A stretch of DNA of 64,000 nucleotides from Sphingomonas sp. FARSPH (GCF_003355005.1 NZ_CP029985.1:186001-250000), one strand, 5' to 3'. Shown: positions 24,807 through 33,779, counted from the stretch's first letter. Notes: a model not told the origin generated them from the letters alone. A program made the numbers and translations.

Positions 24807-26737
24807 ATCTCCACCTGGCTGCCGAGTTCGACCACGCGGTTGGTCGGCAGGCGGAAGAATTCCATTGCGCTTTCGGCGTTGCGCAGCATCCACGAGAACA
24901 GCTTCTCGCGCCACAACATCATACCCGGTCGCTCCGACGGGAGCAGCGTCTGCCGCGACAGAAAGAAGCTCGTGTCCATCATCTTGAAGTCGGCACCGCA
25001 GGTATGCACGCGCTTCAATGCGGCGGGCACGTCGACCTCCTCCATGAAGCCATAGCGCAGTACGACGCGGTAGAAGCCCTCCCCCATCGGCTGTTCGTCG
25101 GCCCGGTCGGTCGCGGGCCAATAGGGTTGGTCGACGACCTTCACCGTCAGCAGGATCACCCGCTCGTGCAGCACCTTGTTGTGCTTCAGGTTGTGGAGCA
25201 GCGCGTGCGGCACGCCCTCCGCGCTCGACGTCATGAACACCGCGGTACCGGGTACGCGGCTGGCGGAATTGGCCGCGGAGGTGATGAACACCTTGATCGG
25301 CATCGCCGCTTCACGCAGCCGCGCCATCATCAGCGCACGCCCCTTCGACCAGGTGGTGAGCAGGGTGAAGACGATCAGGCCGATCATCAGCGGGAACCAG
25401 CCGCCATCCGGCACCTTCGTCAGATTGGCGGTGAAATAGGCGCCATCGACGAGGAAGAACAAGGCGAGCAGTGGCGCGGCGGCATAGATCGGCCAGTTCC
25501 ACAGGCGCAGCAACGCGACGCCGAGCAGGCAGGAATCGATCAACATCGCCCCCGTGACCGCGATGCCGTAGGCGGAGGTGAGGTTGGACGAGGTGCGGAA
25601 GAACAGCACCAGCAGGATCACCATCGCCATCAGCATCCAGTTGATCAGCGGGATGTAGATCTGCCCCGCGGTCGCGGCACTGGTATGCTCGATGCGCAGG
25701 CGCGGCATATAACCGAGCTGGATCGCCTGCTGCGTCACCGAGAAGGCGCCCGAAATCACCGCCTGGCTGGCGATGATCGCCGCCATCGTCGCGAGGATAA
25801 CGAGCGGCAGCTGCAGTTCGTCCGGTGCGAGCATGTAGAAGGGGCTTTGCAACGCCGCATATCCCTCGCGGAACAGCAACGCCCCCTGCCCCAGATAATT
25901 GCACATCAGCGCGGGCAGCACGAAGCACAGCCACGACAGGCCGATCGGCCGACGGCCGAAATGCCCCATGTCGGCGTAGAGCGCCTCCGCCCCCGTCACC
26001 GCGAGCACAACCGAGCCGAGCGCGAGGAAGGCCCGGATTGGATCGTGCGCGAAGAACCGTATCGCATGGTGCGGCGAGAAGGCGCCGAGAACCTGCGGCG
26101 TCTGCACGACGCTGAGGATGCCGAGCACCGCGATCGTCGCGAAATAGACGAGCATGATCGGCCCGAAGACGAGGCCGATGCGCGCCGTGCCGTTCTTCTG
26201 TACCCAGAACAAGGCGACGAGGATCGCGACCGCGATCGGCAGGACCAGCGGCGAGAAGGCGGGCGCGGCGATCGCCAGCCCCTCCACCGCGCCCAGCACG
26301 GTCACCGCCGGGGTGATCATCGAATCGCCGTAGAAGAGCGAGGTCGCGAACACGCCGAGCAGGATGATGCCCGCGGTCCACCTTTTGCTGCGCGTGCGAC
26401 CCGAAACGAGCGCGAGGAGCGCAAGGCTGCCGCCTTCGCCCTTGTTGTCCGCGCGCATGATGATCGCGACATATTTGATCGAGACGACGATCATCATCGA
26501 CCAGAACATCAGGCTGAGCACGCCCATGATGTGCATCGGGTCCAGCGCCAGCTTGTGATGGCCCGCGAACGTCTCGCGGAACGCATAGAGCGGGCTGGTG
26601 CCGATGTCGCCGAAGACGATGCCGACCGCACCCACCGCCAGCTTGAGCAAGCCGTCGCTATGATGGCGCTGCTCCAGCGCGTGATCGTGCTGCGTGCCGC
26701 GCATGTCGGGCGGCGCGGCGGGTACGGGGGCACTCAT
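24803..26737 (-). CDS. kup: Potassium uptake protein Kup
   Basis: 644-residue inner-membrane K+/H+ symporter. The N-terminal part reads LAVGAVGIVFGDIGTSPLYAFRETF, the hallmark of the family, then SLMFWSMMIVVSIKYVAIIMRADNKGEGG and FYGDSMITPAVTVLGAVEGL. Twelve or so hydrophobic segments extend to about residue 450, followed by a cytoplasmic tail ending ELGSQVEI. Length is normal for Kup. Confidence 0.96.
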   Translation of the reverse strand: MSAPVPAAPPDMRGTQHDHALEQRHHSDGLLKLAVGAVGIVFGDIGTSPLYAFRETFAGHHKLALDPMHIMGVLSLMFWSMMIVVSIKYVAIIMRADNKGEGGSLALLALVSGRTRSKRWTAGIILLGVFATSLFYGDSMITPAVTVLGAVEGLAIAAPAFSPLVLPIAVAILVALFWVQKNGTARIGLVFGPIMLVYFATIAVLGILSVVQTPQVLGAFSPHHAIRFFAHDPIRAFLALGSVVLAVTGAEALYADMGHFGRRPIGLSWLCFVLPALMCNYLGQGALLFREGYAALQSPFYMLAPDELQLPLVILATMAAIIASQAVISGAFSVTQQAIQLGYMPRLRIEHTSAATAGQIYIPLINWMLMAMVILLVLFFRTSSNLTSAYGIAVTGAMLIDSCLLGVALLRLWNWPIYAAAPLLALFFLVDGAYFTANLTKVPDGGWFPLMIGLIVFTLLTTWSKGRALMMARLREAAMPIKVFITSAANSASRVPGTAVFMTSSAEGVPHALLHNLKHNKVLHERVILLTVKVVDQPYWPATDRADEQPMGEGFYRVVLRYGFMEEVDVPAALKRVHTCGADFKMMDTSFFLSRQTLLPSERPGMMLWREKLFSWMLRNAESAMEFFRLPTNRVVELGSQVEI

Positions 26738-26861
26738 CGCGCGCGCAGCCGATCCGTGGTCGACCGCATGACGCGGTCGCAGTTCCCTACCTGTTCCATT
26801 GGCGCGCGCCTTAGCATGGGCTGAACGAACGGGGCAACGCCGCGCGCGGCGGCAGGGTCCG

Positions 26862-27305
26862 TCAGCCGCGCCGCACGACCTCGCGAATGACGAAATGCGA
26901 CGCGAGCCGGGCGACGCCGGGCAGACGCGACAGCGTTTCGCGATGGATGCGTTCGAACGTATCGTCGCGCCGGACCTCGACGTGCAGCATGTAATCCGCC
27001 TCGCCGCTCATCAGGAAGCATTCGCGCACCTCGCGGCAATCGACGATCTCGCGCTCGAACGCGGCCATCGTCTCCTCGCGCTGGTCGCGCAGCGTGACGT
27101 TGACGAGCACGGTGCTGGGGTCGCCACGCGCCGCCTTGCTCAGGATCGCGCGATAGCCGGCGATGTAGCCCCGCTCGCGCAGCGTCGCGACGCGGCGGTG
27201 CGCGGCGCTCGGCGACAATCCAACCGCATCGCCCAATTCGGCGCTGGTCAGGTCGGAATTGCCCGCCAATTGTGTCAGGATGCGGCGGTCGAGGGCATCG
27301 AGCAT
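26862..27305 (-). CDS. Lrp/AsnC family transcriptional regulator
   Basis: 147 residues from ATG 27305 (MLDALDRRILTQL), the usual AsnC-type start; upstream in-frame sequence runs through the divergent promoter. The N-terminal helix-turn-helix includes LGDAVGLSPSAAHRRVATLRERGYI, and a RAM ligand-binding domain follows (CREVRECFLMSGEADYMLHVEV). It is divergent from ald with 126 bases between, the standard arrangement for an amino-acid-responsive regulator of alanine dehydrogenase. Confidence 0.92.
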   Translation of the reverse strand: MLDALDRRILTQLAGNSDLTSAELGDAVGLSPSAAHRRVATLRERGYIAGYRAILSKAARGDPSTVLVNVTLRDQREETMAAFEREIVDCREVRECFLMSGEADYMLHVEVRRDDTFERIHRETLSRLPGVARLASHFVIREVVRRG

Positions 27306-27431
27306 GATCTGTGCGCACAAGCCTTGGTCAACAGGATGATCTCCCGATCCTGTGCGCCGGACTGGACGAGATTGCAAACCTCTCCCGCCGCCGCGGGGGT
27401 AATGCGCCAAGCACTATAAGGAGAGTGTCAG
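27306..27431. promoter_or_regulatory. Lrp-type regulator / ald divergent control region
   Basis: This 126-base gap holds a perfect 8-bp palindrome GTGCGCAC (27311-27318), a second partial copy (GTGCGCCG near 27352) and an inverted repeat CAGGAT/ATCCTG (27332-27337 and 27347-27352). These are candidate operators for the divergent regulator. The ald ribosome site AAGGAGAG lies at the right end. Confidence 0.5.
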
Positions 27432-28538
27432 ATGCGAATCGGCGTACCGAAAGAGATCAAGAACCACGAATATCGTGTCGGCCTGACTCCGCCGTCGGTG
27501 GCGGAACTGGTCGCGGCCGGCCACGACGTCGTCGTGCAGACGCAGGCGGGCGCCGGCATCGATTTCGGCGATGAGGATTATATCGCCGCCGGCGCGAGCA
27601 TCCTGGGCACCGCGGCCGAGGTATTCGCCGCCGCCGACATGATCGTAAAGGTCAAGGAACCGCAGGCGAGCGAGATCGCGCTGCTCGAACCGCGCCACCT
27701 GCTGTTCACTTACCTCCACCTTGCCGCGGACAAGCCGCAGGCGGAAGGGCTGATCAAGTCGGGTGCGACGTGCATCGCCTATGAAACCGTCACCGCGGCG
27801 CGCGGCGGCCTGCCGCTGCTGAAGCCGATGAGCGAGGTCGCGGGCCGCATGTCGGTGCAGGTCGGCGCGCATTACCTCGAAAAGGAACAGGGCGGCCGCG
27901 GCGTGCTGCTGGGCGGCGTGCCGGGCGTCGCGCCGGCGAAGGTCGCGATCCTCGGCGGCGGTGTGTCGGGCGTCAATGCGGCGCAGATGGCGGTCGGCAT
28001 GCGCGCCGACGTCACGATCTACGACATTTCGAACGATCGCCTGGCGGAACTCGACATGTTCTTCTCCAGCCAGATCAAGACTGCCTACGCCAGCAAGGCG
28101 GCGATCGCCTCTGCGGTGAAGAACGCGCATCTCGTCATCGGCGCGGTGCTGGTCCCGGGTGCTGCCGCGCCCAAGCTGGTCACGCGCGAGATGGTGAAGA
28201 CGATGAAGCGCGGCGCGGTGATGGTCGACATCGCGATCGACCAGGGCGGCTGTTTCGAGACGAGCCACGCGACGACGCACGAGGACCCGGTGTTCGACGT
28301 CGATGGCGTCATCCATTATTGCGTCGCCAACATGCCCGGCGCGGTCGCGCGCACCAGCACCTTCGCGCTCAACAACGCGACGCTGCCCTTCGCGGTGAAG
28401 CTCGCCAACCTGGGCGCGGAAGCGGCGATGAAGGCGGATGCGCATCTCGCCAACGGCCTCAACGTCTATCACGGCAAGATCACGCACCATGCGGTCGCCG
28501 AGGCGCTGGACCTGCCGTTCGCGGGCTGGAACGGATAA
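27432..28538 (+). CDS. ald: Alanine dehydrogenase
   Basis: 368 residues; converts L-alanine to pyruvate and ammonia with NAD+, reversibly. The N-terminus MRIGVPKEIKNHEYRVGLTP is typical. Catalytic residues sit at the canonical positions: K75 in VKVKEPQ and H96 in TYLHLAAD. The NAD-binding fold shows ILGGGVSGVNAAQMA, followed by VDIAIDQGGCFETS. A strong ribosome site AAGGAGAG precedes the ATG. Probably controlled by the divergent Lrp-type protein. Confidence 0.97.
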   Translation: MRIGVPKEIKNHEYRVGLTPPSVAELVAAGHDVVVQTQAGAGIDFGDEDYIAAGASILGTAAEVFAAADMIVKVKEPQASEIALLEPRHLLFTYLHLAADKPQAEGLIKSGATCIAYETVTAARGGLPLLKPMSEVAGRMSVQVGAHYLEKEQGGRGVLLGGVPGVAPAKVAILGGGVSGVNAAQMAVGMRADVTIYDISNDRLAELDMFFSSQIKTAYASKAAIASAVKNAHLVIGAVLVPGAAAPKLVTREMVKTMKRGAVMVDIAIDQGGCFETSHATTHEDPVFDVDGVIHYCVANMPGAVARTSTFALNNATLPFAVKLANLGAEAAMKADAHLANGLNVYHGKITHHAVAEALDLPFAGWNG

Positions 28539-28550
28539 GGAACACGGGGG

Positions 28551-28580
28551 TTGGGGTCTTTCGAAAGGAAGACCCCAATG
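28551..28580 (+). promoter_or_regulatory. Ribosome-site-sequestering hairpin before the DUF3072 gene
   Basis: A perfect 10-bp stem (28551-28560 with 28569-28578) closes an eight-base loop TCGAAAGG. The Shine-Dalgarno AAAGGAAG spans loop and stem, and the stem ends on the A of the start codon. In RNA this would mask initiation until melted, a thermometer-like arrangement. Confidence 0.65.
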
Positions 28581-28796
28581 TCGACGACCGAAAACCCCAA
28601 AGACCATCCGACCGGCAATGCGGAGAAGGATCCCGACGACTGGACGACCGGCGACGAGCCGATGACCGGCGCGCAGGCGAGCTACCTCAAGACGCTGAGC
28701 GAGGAAGCCGGCGAGCCGTTCGACGACGGCCTGACCAAGGCGGAGGCATCGAAGCGCATCGACGCGTTGCAGGACAAGACCGGGCGCGGCCGGTAA
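28578..28796 (+). CDS. DUF3072 domain protein
   Basis: 72-residue acidic, hydrophilic protein. The core PMTGAQASYLKTLSEEAGE and LTKAEASKRIDALQ match the DUF3072 family as I recall it: a short helical domain of unknown function. ATG 28578 follows AAAGGAAG with good spacing, but that site lies in a perfect hairpin. The gene is 39 bases after ald and may be read from the ald promoter. Confidence 0.82.
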   Translation: MSTTENPKDHPTGNAEKDPDDWTTGDEPMTGAQASYLKTLSEEAGEPFDDGLTKAEASKRIDALQDKTGRGR

Positions 28797-28822
28797 ATCT
28801 TCCCTACCCGCCCTCGGGCTAT

Positions 28823-28844
28823 CCCCTCCCGCCCGTGGGAGGGG
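28823..28844. terminator. Hairpin between convergent DUF3072 and ccmI genes
   Basis: A perfect 8-bp stem, CCCCTCCC (28823-28830) with GGGAGGGG (28837-28844), sits in the 56-base convergent gap. It may serve both directions as a transcript end, although no uridine run follows on either strand. Confidence 0.5.
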
Positions 28845-28852
28845 AGCACGGG

Positions 28853-29488
28853 TTACCGCCCCGTCCGGTCGCGCATCGCGATCATCCGGTCGAGCAGCAT
28901 CAGCCGTACCGCGATGTCCGGTCGATACGACGCGTTGGGGGGCGTCAGCGCCAGGGCACGCCGCCAATATTGCTGCGCAGCGTCGAAATTTTCCTCGCGG
29001 ATGTAGGCGAGCCCCAGGAAGAACGGGGGCGCCGGATGCCGCGGCGACAGGCGCATCGCCTGCTGGAAGGCGAACAGCGCGGGCGGAGACACGCGATCGC
29101 CGTCATGCGTCGCCAGCGCGCTGCCCAGCGCGGTCCACAGCATCAGGCTTTCGGGCACATGGTTGATGCCGCCCAGGATCACGCGCACCGCGGCGCGCGG
29201 ATCGCCCGTGCGGCTCATCGCATCGGCCGCGACCAGATACGCCCCATCTGCGGTATATTGGCCGAGCATACGGTTGCGCAGGTCGATCATGGCCAGATCG
29301 TCGGGCCGGATCGCCGCACTCGCCGTGGCGGGACGGGCGGCGAGCATCGGTCGCCCCTGCCAAGCATAGCCTGCCGCCCCGAGCATCGCCGCCGCGCCGA
29401 TCGCGCTCCACAGCAGCCGCGGCACGCGCAGTGCTGCGACCGCCGCCGCCCCGATCGCGGCAAGCACCAGCAGCGTGACCCAGCCCAT
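28853..29488 (-). CDS. ccmI: Cytochrome c biogenesis TPR protein (CcmI-like)
   Basis: 211 residues from ATG 29488. Two N-terminal hydrophobic segments (WVTLLVLAAIGAAAVAAL and a second near 30-50) are followed by TPR-like helices, including PRHPAPPFFLGLAYIREENFDAAQQYWRRAL. CcmI proteins hold apocytochrome c for the CcmF/CcmH heme ligation complex. The start shares one base with the ccmH stop. It is shorter than classic CcmI, so it is best described as CcmI-like. Confidence 0.8.
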   Translation of the reverse strand: MGWVTLLVLAAIGAAAVAALRVPRLLWSAIGAAAMLGAAGYAWQGRPMLAARPATASAAIRPDDLAMIDLRNRMLGQYTADGAYLVAADAMSRTGDPRAAVRVILGGINHVPESLMLWTALGSALATHDGDRVSPPALFAFQQAMRLSPRHPAPPFFLGLAYIREENFDAAQQYWRRALALTPPNASYRPDIAVRLMLLDRMIAMRDRTGR

Positions 29489-29892
29489 CAGCGCATCCTC
29501 CGGCGGAAGCTGACCCGTGCGACCGCCACGCCCACGACCAGCAACGCGATCGGCGCGAACCACAGGGGCCATGTCGCACCGTTCAGCGGCGGGTCGTAGG
29601 TGACGTAATCGCCATAGCGCGCGACCAGCCAGCGCCGGATCGCCTGCGGGCTCTCCCCAGCGGCGATCCGCTGGCGGACGAGCGCGCGCATGTCGCCCGC
29701 GATGCTCGCGTCGCTGTCGGCGATCGACTGCCCCTGACAGACGAGACAGCGCAGCGTCTCCATCAATCGCTGCGCCTGCGCCTCGCGCAACGGGTCGCGC
29801 AGCTGCGTATTGGCAAGCGCGGCGGGCGGCGTCGACGGATCGGCGAGCGCGGGCGCCGCCACCATGGCAAGCGCGAACAGCCAGCGCCTCAT
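29488..29892 (-). CDS. ccmH: Cytochrome c-type biogenesis protein CcmH
   Basis: 134 residues from ATG 29892. An N-terminal signal or anchor segment is followed by the redox pair in LRC49-L-V-C52-Q, the CcmH signature that reduces apocytochrome c cysteines, then SIADSDASIAGDMRALVRQRI. The C-terminal membrane helix is WPLWFAPIALLVVGVAVA. Start overlaps the ccmG stop as ATGA. Confidence 0.95.
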   Translation of the reverse strand: MRRWLFALAMVAAPALADPSTPPAALANTQLRDPLREAQAQRLMETLRCLVCQGQSIADSDASIAGDMRALVRQRIAAGESPQAIRRWLVARYGDYVTYDPPLNGATWPLWFAPIALLVVGVAVARVSFRRRMR

Positions 29893-30416
29893 CGCGCGCC
29901 CTTCACCGCGGCGGCGATCGCGTCGATGTCCTCCGCGCGGATATCGCCGACATGCTGGAGGACGATGCGCCCCTGCCCGTCGACCACGAACGTCTCCGGC
30001 ACGCCCGATGAGCCCAGCGCGAGCTGCACAGAACTCTGCCGGTCGTCGCCGATCCGCGCATAGGGATCGCCGTTGCGGCGCAGGAAGGCGGTCAGCGCAG
30101 GCGCGGTGTCGCGGATCGCGACCGCATCGACCGGGATGCCCATCGCCTTCAGCCGCATCAGCTGCGGCGCCTCTGCGGCGCACGGGATGCACCAGCTGGC
30201 GAAGATGTTGAGCAGCCGCGGTTCGCCGCGATGGAAATCGGCGCTCGACACGCCCGGCTTGCCCAGCGCAAGCGGCGGCAGGCGGAAATCCGGAAGCGAT
30301 TTGCCGACCAGCTGCGAGCGTACGGTGCGGTCCGCCGGCTTGATCAGCCCGAGCGCGGCGATGCCGAACAGGAAGGAAAAGGCGGCAAGCGGCAGCCACA
30401 GCATCACGCGCTTCAT
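29889..30416 (-). CDS. ccmG: Thiol:disulfide interchange protein CcmG/DsbE
   Basis: 175-residue membrane-anchored thioredoxin-fold protein. The anchor is MLWLPLAAFSFLFGIAALGL; the redox site is C76-I-P-C79 in NIFASWCIPCAAEAP, and the cis-proline region is SSGVPETFVVD. It keeps apocytochrome cysteines or CcmH reduced in the periplasm. Start overlaps the ccmF stop (ATGA). Confidence 0.95.
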   Translation of the reverse strand: MKRVMLWLPLAAFSFLFGIAALGLIKPADRTVRSQLVGKSLPDFRLPPLALGKPGVSSADFHRGEPRLLNIFASWCIPCAAEAPQLMRLKAMGIPVDAVAIRDTAPALTAFLRRNGDPYARIGDDRQSSVQLALGSSGVPETFVVDGQGRIVLQHVGDIRAEDIDAIAAAVKGAR

Positions 30417-32329
30417 GCCCAATACTCCCGCATCCGCACCCGCCGCTCGCGCCGCCAGCGGCCGACCAGCGACAGCATGCCGCCCAGCGCGACCAGTGCG
30501 CCGCCCAGCCAGATCAGCGTCACGAACGGCTTCCACCACAGCCGCAGCTGCCACCGCCCCTCGCCATCCGGCCGGCCGAGCACGGTGTAGAGCTGCCCGT
30601 CCCAGAAGGTCGCGATCGCGCTTTCACTGGTCGTCGTCGTCGGTGTCGCGAAGAAGCGCGATTGCGGACGCAGCACGGTCAGGTCGTCGTCGCGCGTCGC
30701 GGACAGCCGCGCCTCCAGCGCCGACCAACCCTCGCCGATCACCGGCTTGATCCCGTCGAGCCGCACGGTGAACGGACCGACCCGCGCCGGCTGGCCGACA
30801 CGGACCGCGAGCAGCGTCTCCTTCGTGAAGGCGCTGTCCGATGCCATGCCCGCCAGGCTGACGGCGATGCCAAGGTGCGCAACGACCATGCCCCAGGTGA
30901 ACAGCGGCGTGCGCAGCGGATGCCGGCCGATGATCGGCAACACGCTTCCCACCGCCAGCCCCGCCGCGAGCGCCAGGCCGATCGTCGGCAGCACCGGCAT
31001 CGGCCCGAAGGCGACGAGCGCGGCGGCGGCGAAGCACGTCGCCGCGATCGGCCACGTCATCCGGCCGGTCAGCTGCCCCGCATCGTCGCGTCGCCAGCGG
31101 ACCAGCGGCCCCACCGCCATGACGACGACGAGCGCGAGCGCGATCGGCCCCGCCGCCTTGTTGAAGAACGGCGGCCCGACCGACAGCTGGACGCCGAAGC
31201 TCGCCGCGACGAGCGGGTAGAGCGTGCCGATCAGCACGATGCCGAGGATGACGGAGAGGAGCAGGTTGTTGACGACGAGCCCGCCCTCGCGGCTGACGGG
31301 TTCGAACGTCGTGCCCGCGCGCACCGCGCCGATCCGCGCACCGAACAGCGCTAGCGCACCGCCGATGTAAAGCGCGAGCAGGACGAGGATGAACGCGCCG
31401 CGCCGCGGGTCGACGGCAAAGGCGTGGACGCTGGTCAGGATCCCCGACCGGACAAGGAAGGTGCCGATCATCGACATCGAAAAGGCGACGACCGAAAGCA
31501 TCACCGTCCACGCGCGCAGCCCATCGCGCGCCGCCAGCACGCTGACCGAATGGAGCAAGGCGGTCGCCGCGAGCCACGGCATTAGCGACGCGTTCTCCAC
31601 CGGGTCCCAGAACCACCAGCCGCCCCAGCCGAGCTCGTAATAGGCCCAGTAGCTGCCCGCGGTGATGCCGATCGTCAGGAACACCCACGCCGCCAGCACC
31701 CAGGGGCGCATCGCGCGCGCGAAGGCGGGGCCGACCTCACCCGTCACCAGCGCGCCGACTGCGAAGGAAAAGGCGACCGAAATGCCGACATAGCCGATGT
31801 AGAGCGTCGGCGGGTGGAAGGCGAGACCGGGATCCTGGAGCAGCGGGTTGAGGCCCAGCCCGTCGCGCGGCGCCGGGCTGACCCGGTCGAACGGGTTCGA
31901 GGAAAAGAGCAGGAAGGCGTAGAAACCGAGCGCCAGCGCCGCCTGCGCGCCCAGCGTCGCGACCAGCGTGCGCGCGTCCAGCCGGCGTTCCAGCACCGCC
32001 ACCGCGCCGCCGGCCAGGCCGAGGATGGTGACCCAGAGCAGCATTGACCCTTCGTGATTGCCCCATGCGCCCGCGAACTTGTAGATCCACGGCTTGGCCG
32101 CCGCGCTGTTCTCGACGACGACGCGCACCGACATGTCGGAGGCGAGGAACACCGCGATCAGCGCCGCCATCGCGATCGCCGCGAAGCTGCCCTGCAGGAT
32201 CGCGACGGGGCGGACGCCGGCGATGACCTCCGCCTGCCCGCGGCGCACCGCCGCGGCGGCGAGCAGCAGCTGGACCGCCGCGAGCGCCGCGGCGAACCAG
32301 AGCGCGGCCAGGCCCGCCTCCGCGATCAT
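30413..32329 (-). CDS. ccmF: Heme lyase CcmF
   Basis: 638-residue polytopic protein that ligates heme to apocytochrome c. The tryptophan-rich periplasmic motif WGGWWFWDPVENASLMPWL is present, with FAGAWGNHEGSMLLWV upstream, and multiple hydrophobic helices throughout. Length fits CcmF. It is coupled to ccmE and ccmG by ATGA overlaps. Confidence 0.97.
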   Translation of the reverse strand: MIAEAGLAALWFAAALAAVQLLLAAAAVRRGQAEVIAGVRPVAILQGSFAAIAMAALIAVFLASDMSVRVVVENSAAAKPWIYKFAGAWGNHEGSMLLWVTILGLAGGAVAVLERRLDARTLVATLGAQAALALGFYAFLLFSSNPFDRVSPAPRDGLGLNPLLQDPGLAFHPPTLYIGYVGISVAFSFAVGALVTGEVGPAFARAMRPWVLAAWVFLTIGITAGSYWAYYELGWGGWWFWDPVENASLMPWLAATALLHSVSVLAARDGLRAWTVMLSVVAFSMSMIGTFLVRSGILTSVHAFAVDPRRGAFILVLLALYIGGALALFGARIGAVRAGTTFEPVSREGGLVVNNLLLSVILGIVLIGTLYPLVAASFGVQLSVGPPFFNKAAGPIALALVVVMAVGPLVRWRRDDAGQLTGRMTWPIAATCFAAAALVAFGPMPVLPTIGLALAAGLAVGSVLPIIGRHPLRTPLFTWGMVVAHLGIAVSLAGMASDSAFTKETLLAVRVGQPARVGPFTVRLDGIKPVIGEGWSALEARLSATRDDDLTVLRPQSRFFATPTTTTSESAIATFWDGQLYTVLGRPDGEGRWQLRLWWKPFVTLIWLGGALVALGGMLSLVGRWRRERRVRMREYWA

Positions 32330-32760
32330 TGCTCCAGTGTCTTCGTTTCGTGCATCGCGCCCGCGACCTCGGGCGGCATGTATTTCTCGTCATGCTTGGC
32401 GAGCAGGTTGGTCGCGGTGAAGCTGCCGTCGGGGTTGAAATGCCCCTCCGCGACGACGCCGGAGCGTTCGCGGAACAGGTCGGGCGCGATGCCCTTGAAC
32501 GTCACCGGCGTCGTCGCCTGCCCGTCGCCGACGACGAAGCGGACCGTGACCCCGTCTGCCGCGCGGGCGATCGATCCCGCCTGCACCATCCCGCCCAGCC
32601 GCACATCGCGGCCGAGCGGCAGGCCGTCGCGACGCGCGTCGGACGGAGAATAGAAGAAGCTCGCCTGATCCTTCAACGCCGACAGTGCGAGCAGCCCCGC
32701 CGCGACGACCGCGCCGAGCGCGAGCAGCACGAGCGTCAGCCGCTGGTTCTTGGGCGTCAC
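32326..32760 (-). CDS. ccmE: Heme chaperone CcmE
   Basis: 144 residues. An N-terminal membrane anchor (LTLVLLALGAVVAAGLLAL) is followed by a small beta-barrel domain. The covalent heme-binding histidine is H123 in AKHDEKYMPPE, the standard HxxxY motif. It passes heme from CcmC to CcmF in the periplasm. Confidence 0.96.
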   Translation of the reverse strand: MTPKNQRLTLVLLALGAVVAAGLLALSALKDQASFFYSPSDARRDGLPLGRDVRLGGMVQAGSIARAADGVTVRFVVGDGQATTPVTFKGIAPDLFRERSGVVAEGHFNPDGSFTATNLLAKHDEKYMPPEVAGAMHETKTLEQ

Positions 32761-32861
32761 TTCTCGGCCCGCCGCATCGCGATCCAGCTGATGAGCGTCA
32801 GCGCGCCCGCCCCGCCCAGCGCGACGACATAGGCGGCGACGACGAACGGCCAGGGGTTCAT
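32757..32861 (-). CDS. ccmD: Heme exporter protein CcmD
   Basis: 34 residues: MNPWPFVVAAYVVALGGAG then a basic end (MRRAEK). A single membrane helix with the typical CcmD Y/A-rich segment. It helps release holo-CcmE from the CcmC complex. Both ends overlap neighbours as ATGA, which supports this very short gene. Confidence 0.92.
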   Translation of the reverse strand: MNPWPFVVAAYVVALGGAGALTLISWIAMRRAEK

Positions 32862-33598
32862 ACGCGCACCATCCGCCGCATCCGCGCTTCCGCCTTGGTC
32901 CGGGCGAGCTCGGCGCGCATCCGCATCAGCACGATGCCCGCGAACAGCAATGTCGCGCCCGCGCCGGTGAAACCCAGCGGCCACAGGATGCTGGCGTCGA
33001 TGCTCGACCGCGTCAGGCCGATCGACGGCCCTTGGTGCAGCGTGTTCCACCACACCACCGAATAGCGGATGACCGGCAACAGCACGGTGCCGCCGATGCC
33101 ATAAAGCGCAGGGATGCGCCCGTCGCCGCCCCGCTCCGCGTCCGCGCGCGCCAGCGCCATATAGCCGCAATAGACGAAGAACAGCAGCAGCATCGACGTC
33201 AGCCGCCCGTCCCACTGCCACCACGTCCCCCAGGTCGGCCGCCCCCAGATCGATCCGGTGACGAGGCAGATGGCGACGAACACCGCACCAGGCAACGCGA
33301 TCGCGCGCGCCGCGACCTGCGCGAGCGGATGGCGCCAGATCAGGAAGGCCGCGCTGGCGATGGCGAGCCCGGTCCACCCGCCCATCCCCAGCCATGCGGC
33401 GGGGACATGGATGTAGAGGATGCGCACCGTCTCGCCCTGCAGATAGTCGGCCGGCGTCCGCGTCAGCCCCGCCCAGCAGCCGATCGCGATCAGCGCGATG
33501 CCCGTCAGCGTCAGCACCGGCGTCAGCGGCCGGGCGATCCGCAGGAAGCGCGCAGGATTGGCAAGGGCGTGGAGGCTCGGCACGGTGGCGCCGGTCAT
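32858..33598 (-). CDS. ccmC: Heme exporter/handling protein CcmC
   Basis: 246 residues from ATG 33598; longer in-frame starts extend into a repeat-rich gap. Six membrane helices surround the heme-handling motif WGTWWQWDGRLTSMLLLFF, and HVPAAWLGMGGW and SVVWWNTLHQG carry the conserved histidines. CcmC loads heme onto CcmE. It is the first gene of the operon; ccmA and ccmB, its usual partners, are not in the window. Confidence 0.96.
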   Translation of the reverse strand: MTGATVPSLHALANPARFLRIARPLTPVLTLTGIALIAIGCWAGLTRTPADYLQGETVRILYIHVPAAWLGMGGWTGLAIASAAFLIWRHPLAQVAARAIALPGAVFVAICLVTGSIWGRPTWGTWWQWDGRLTSMLLLFFVYCGYMALARADAERGGDGRIPALYGIGGTVLLPVIRYSVVWWNTLHQGPSIGLTRSSIDASILWPLGFTGAGATLLFAGIVLMRMRAELARTKAEARMRRMVRV

Positions 33599-33662
33599 AG
33601 GAGGGAAAGCCGTGGCCGCCAAGCGGGGTAAGCGGCGAGTCTCGCCGACCAAAAACCGTCCC

Positions 33663-33748
33663 GTCACCCCGGCCGAAGAGCCGGGGTCCCGCTTCTGCTT
33701 CGTCCACAGGCGTAAAAAAGCGGGCCCCCGGGTCAAGCCCCAGGTGAC
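33663..33748. repeat. Inverted repeat (CCCGG-rich family) upstream of ccmC
   Basis: Roughly complementary arms (about 33663-33694 and 33718-33748) with CACCCCGG/CCGGGG-type cores lie between the leucine dehydrogenase and ccmC, which run in the same direction. It resembles the element near 52327, which has CCCCGGG-CTTGA-CCCGGGG. It is likely a terminator for the dehydrogenase transcript. Confidence 0.6.
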
Positions 33749-33779
33749 GATCTTGGGGGTCGAGAGGTTGCCCCCCGTC

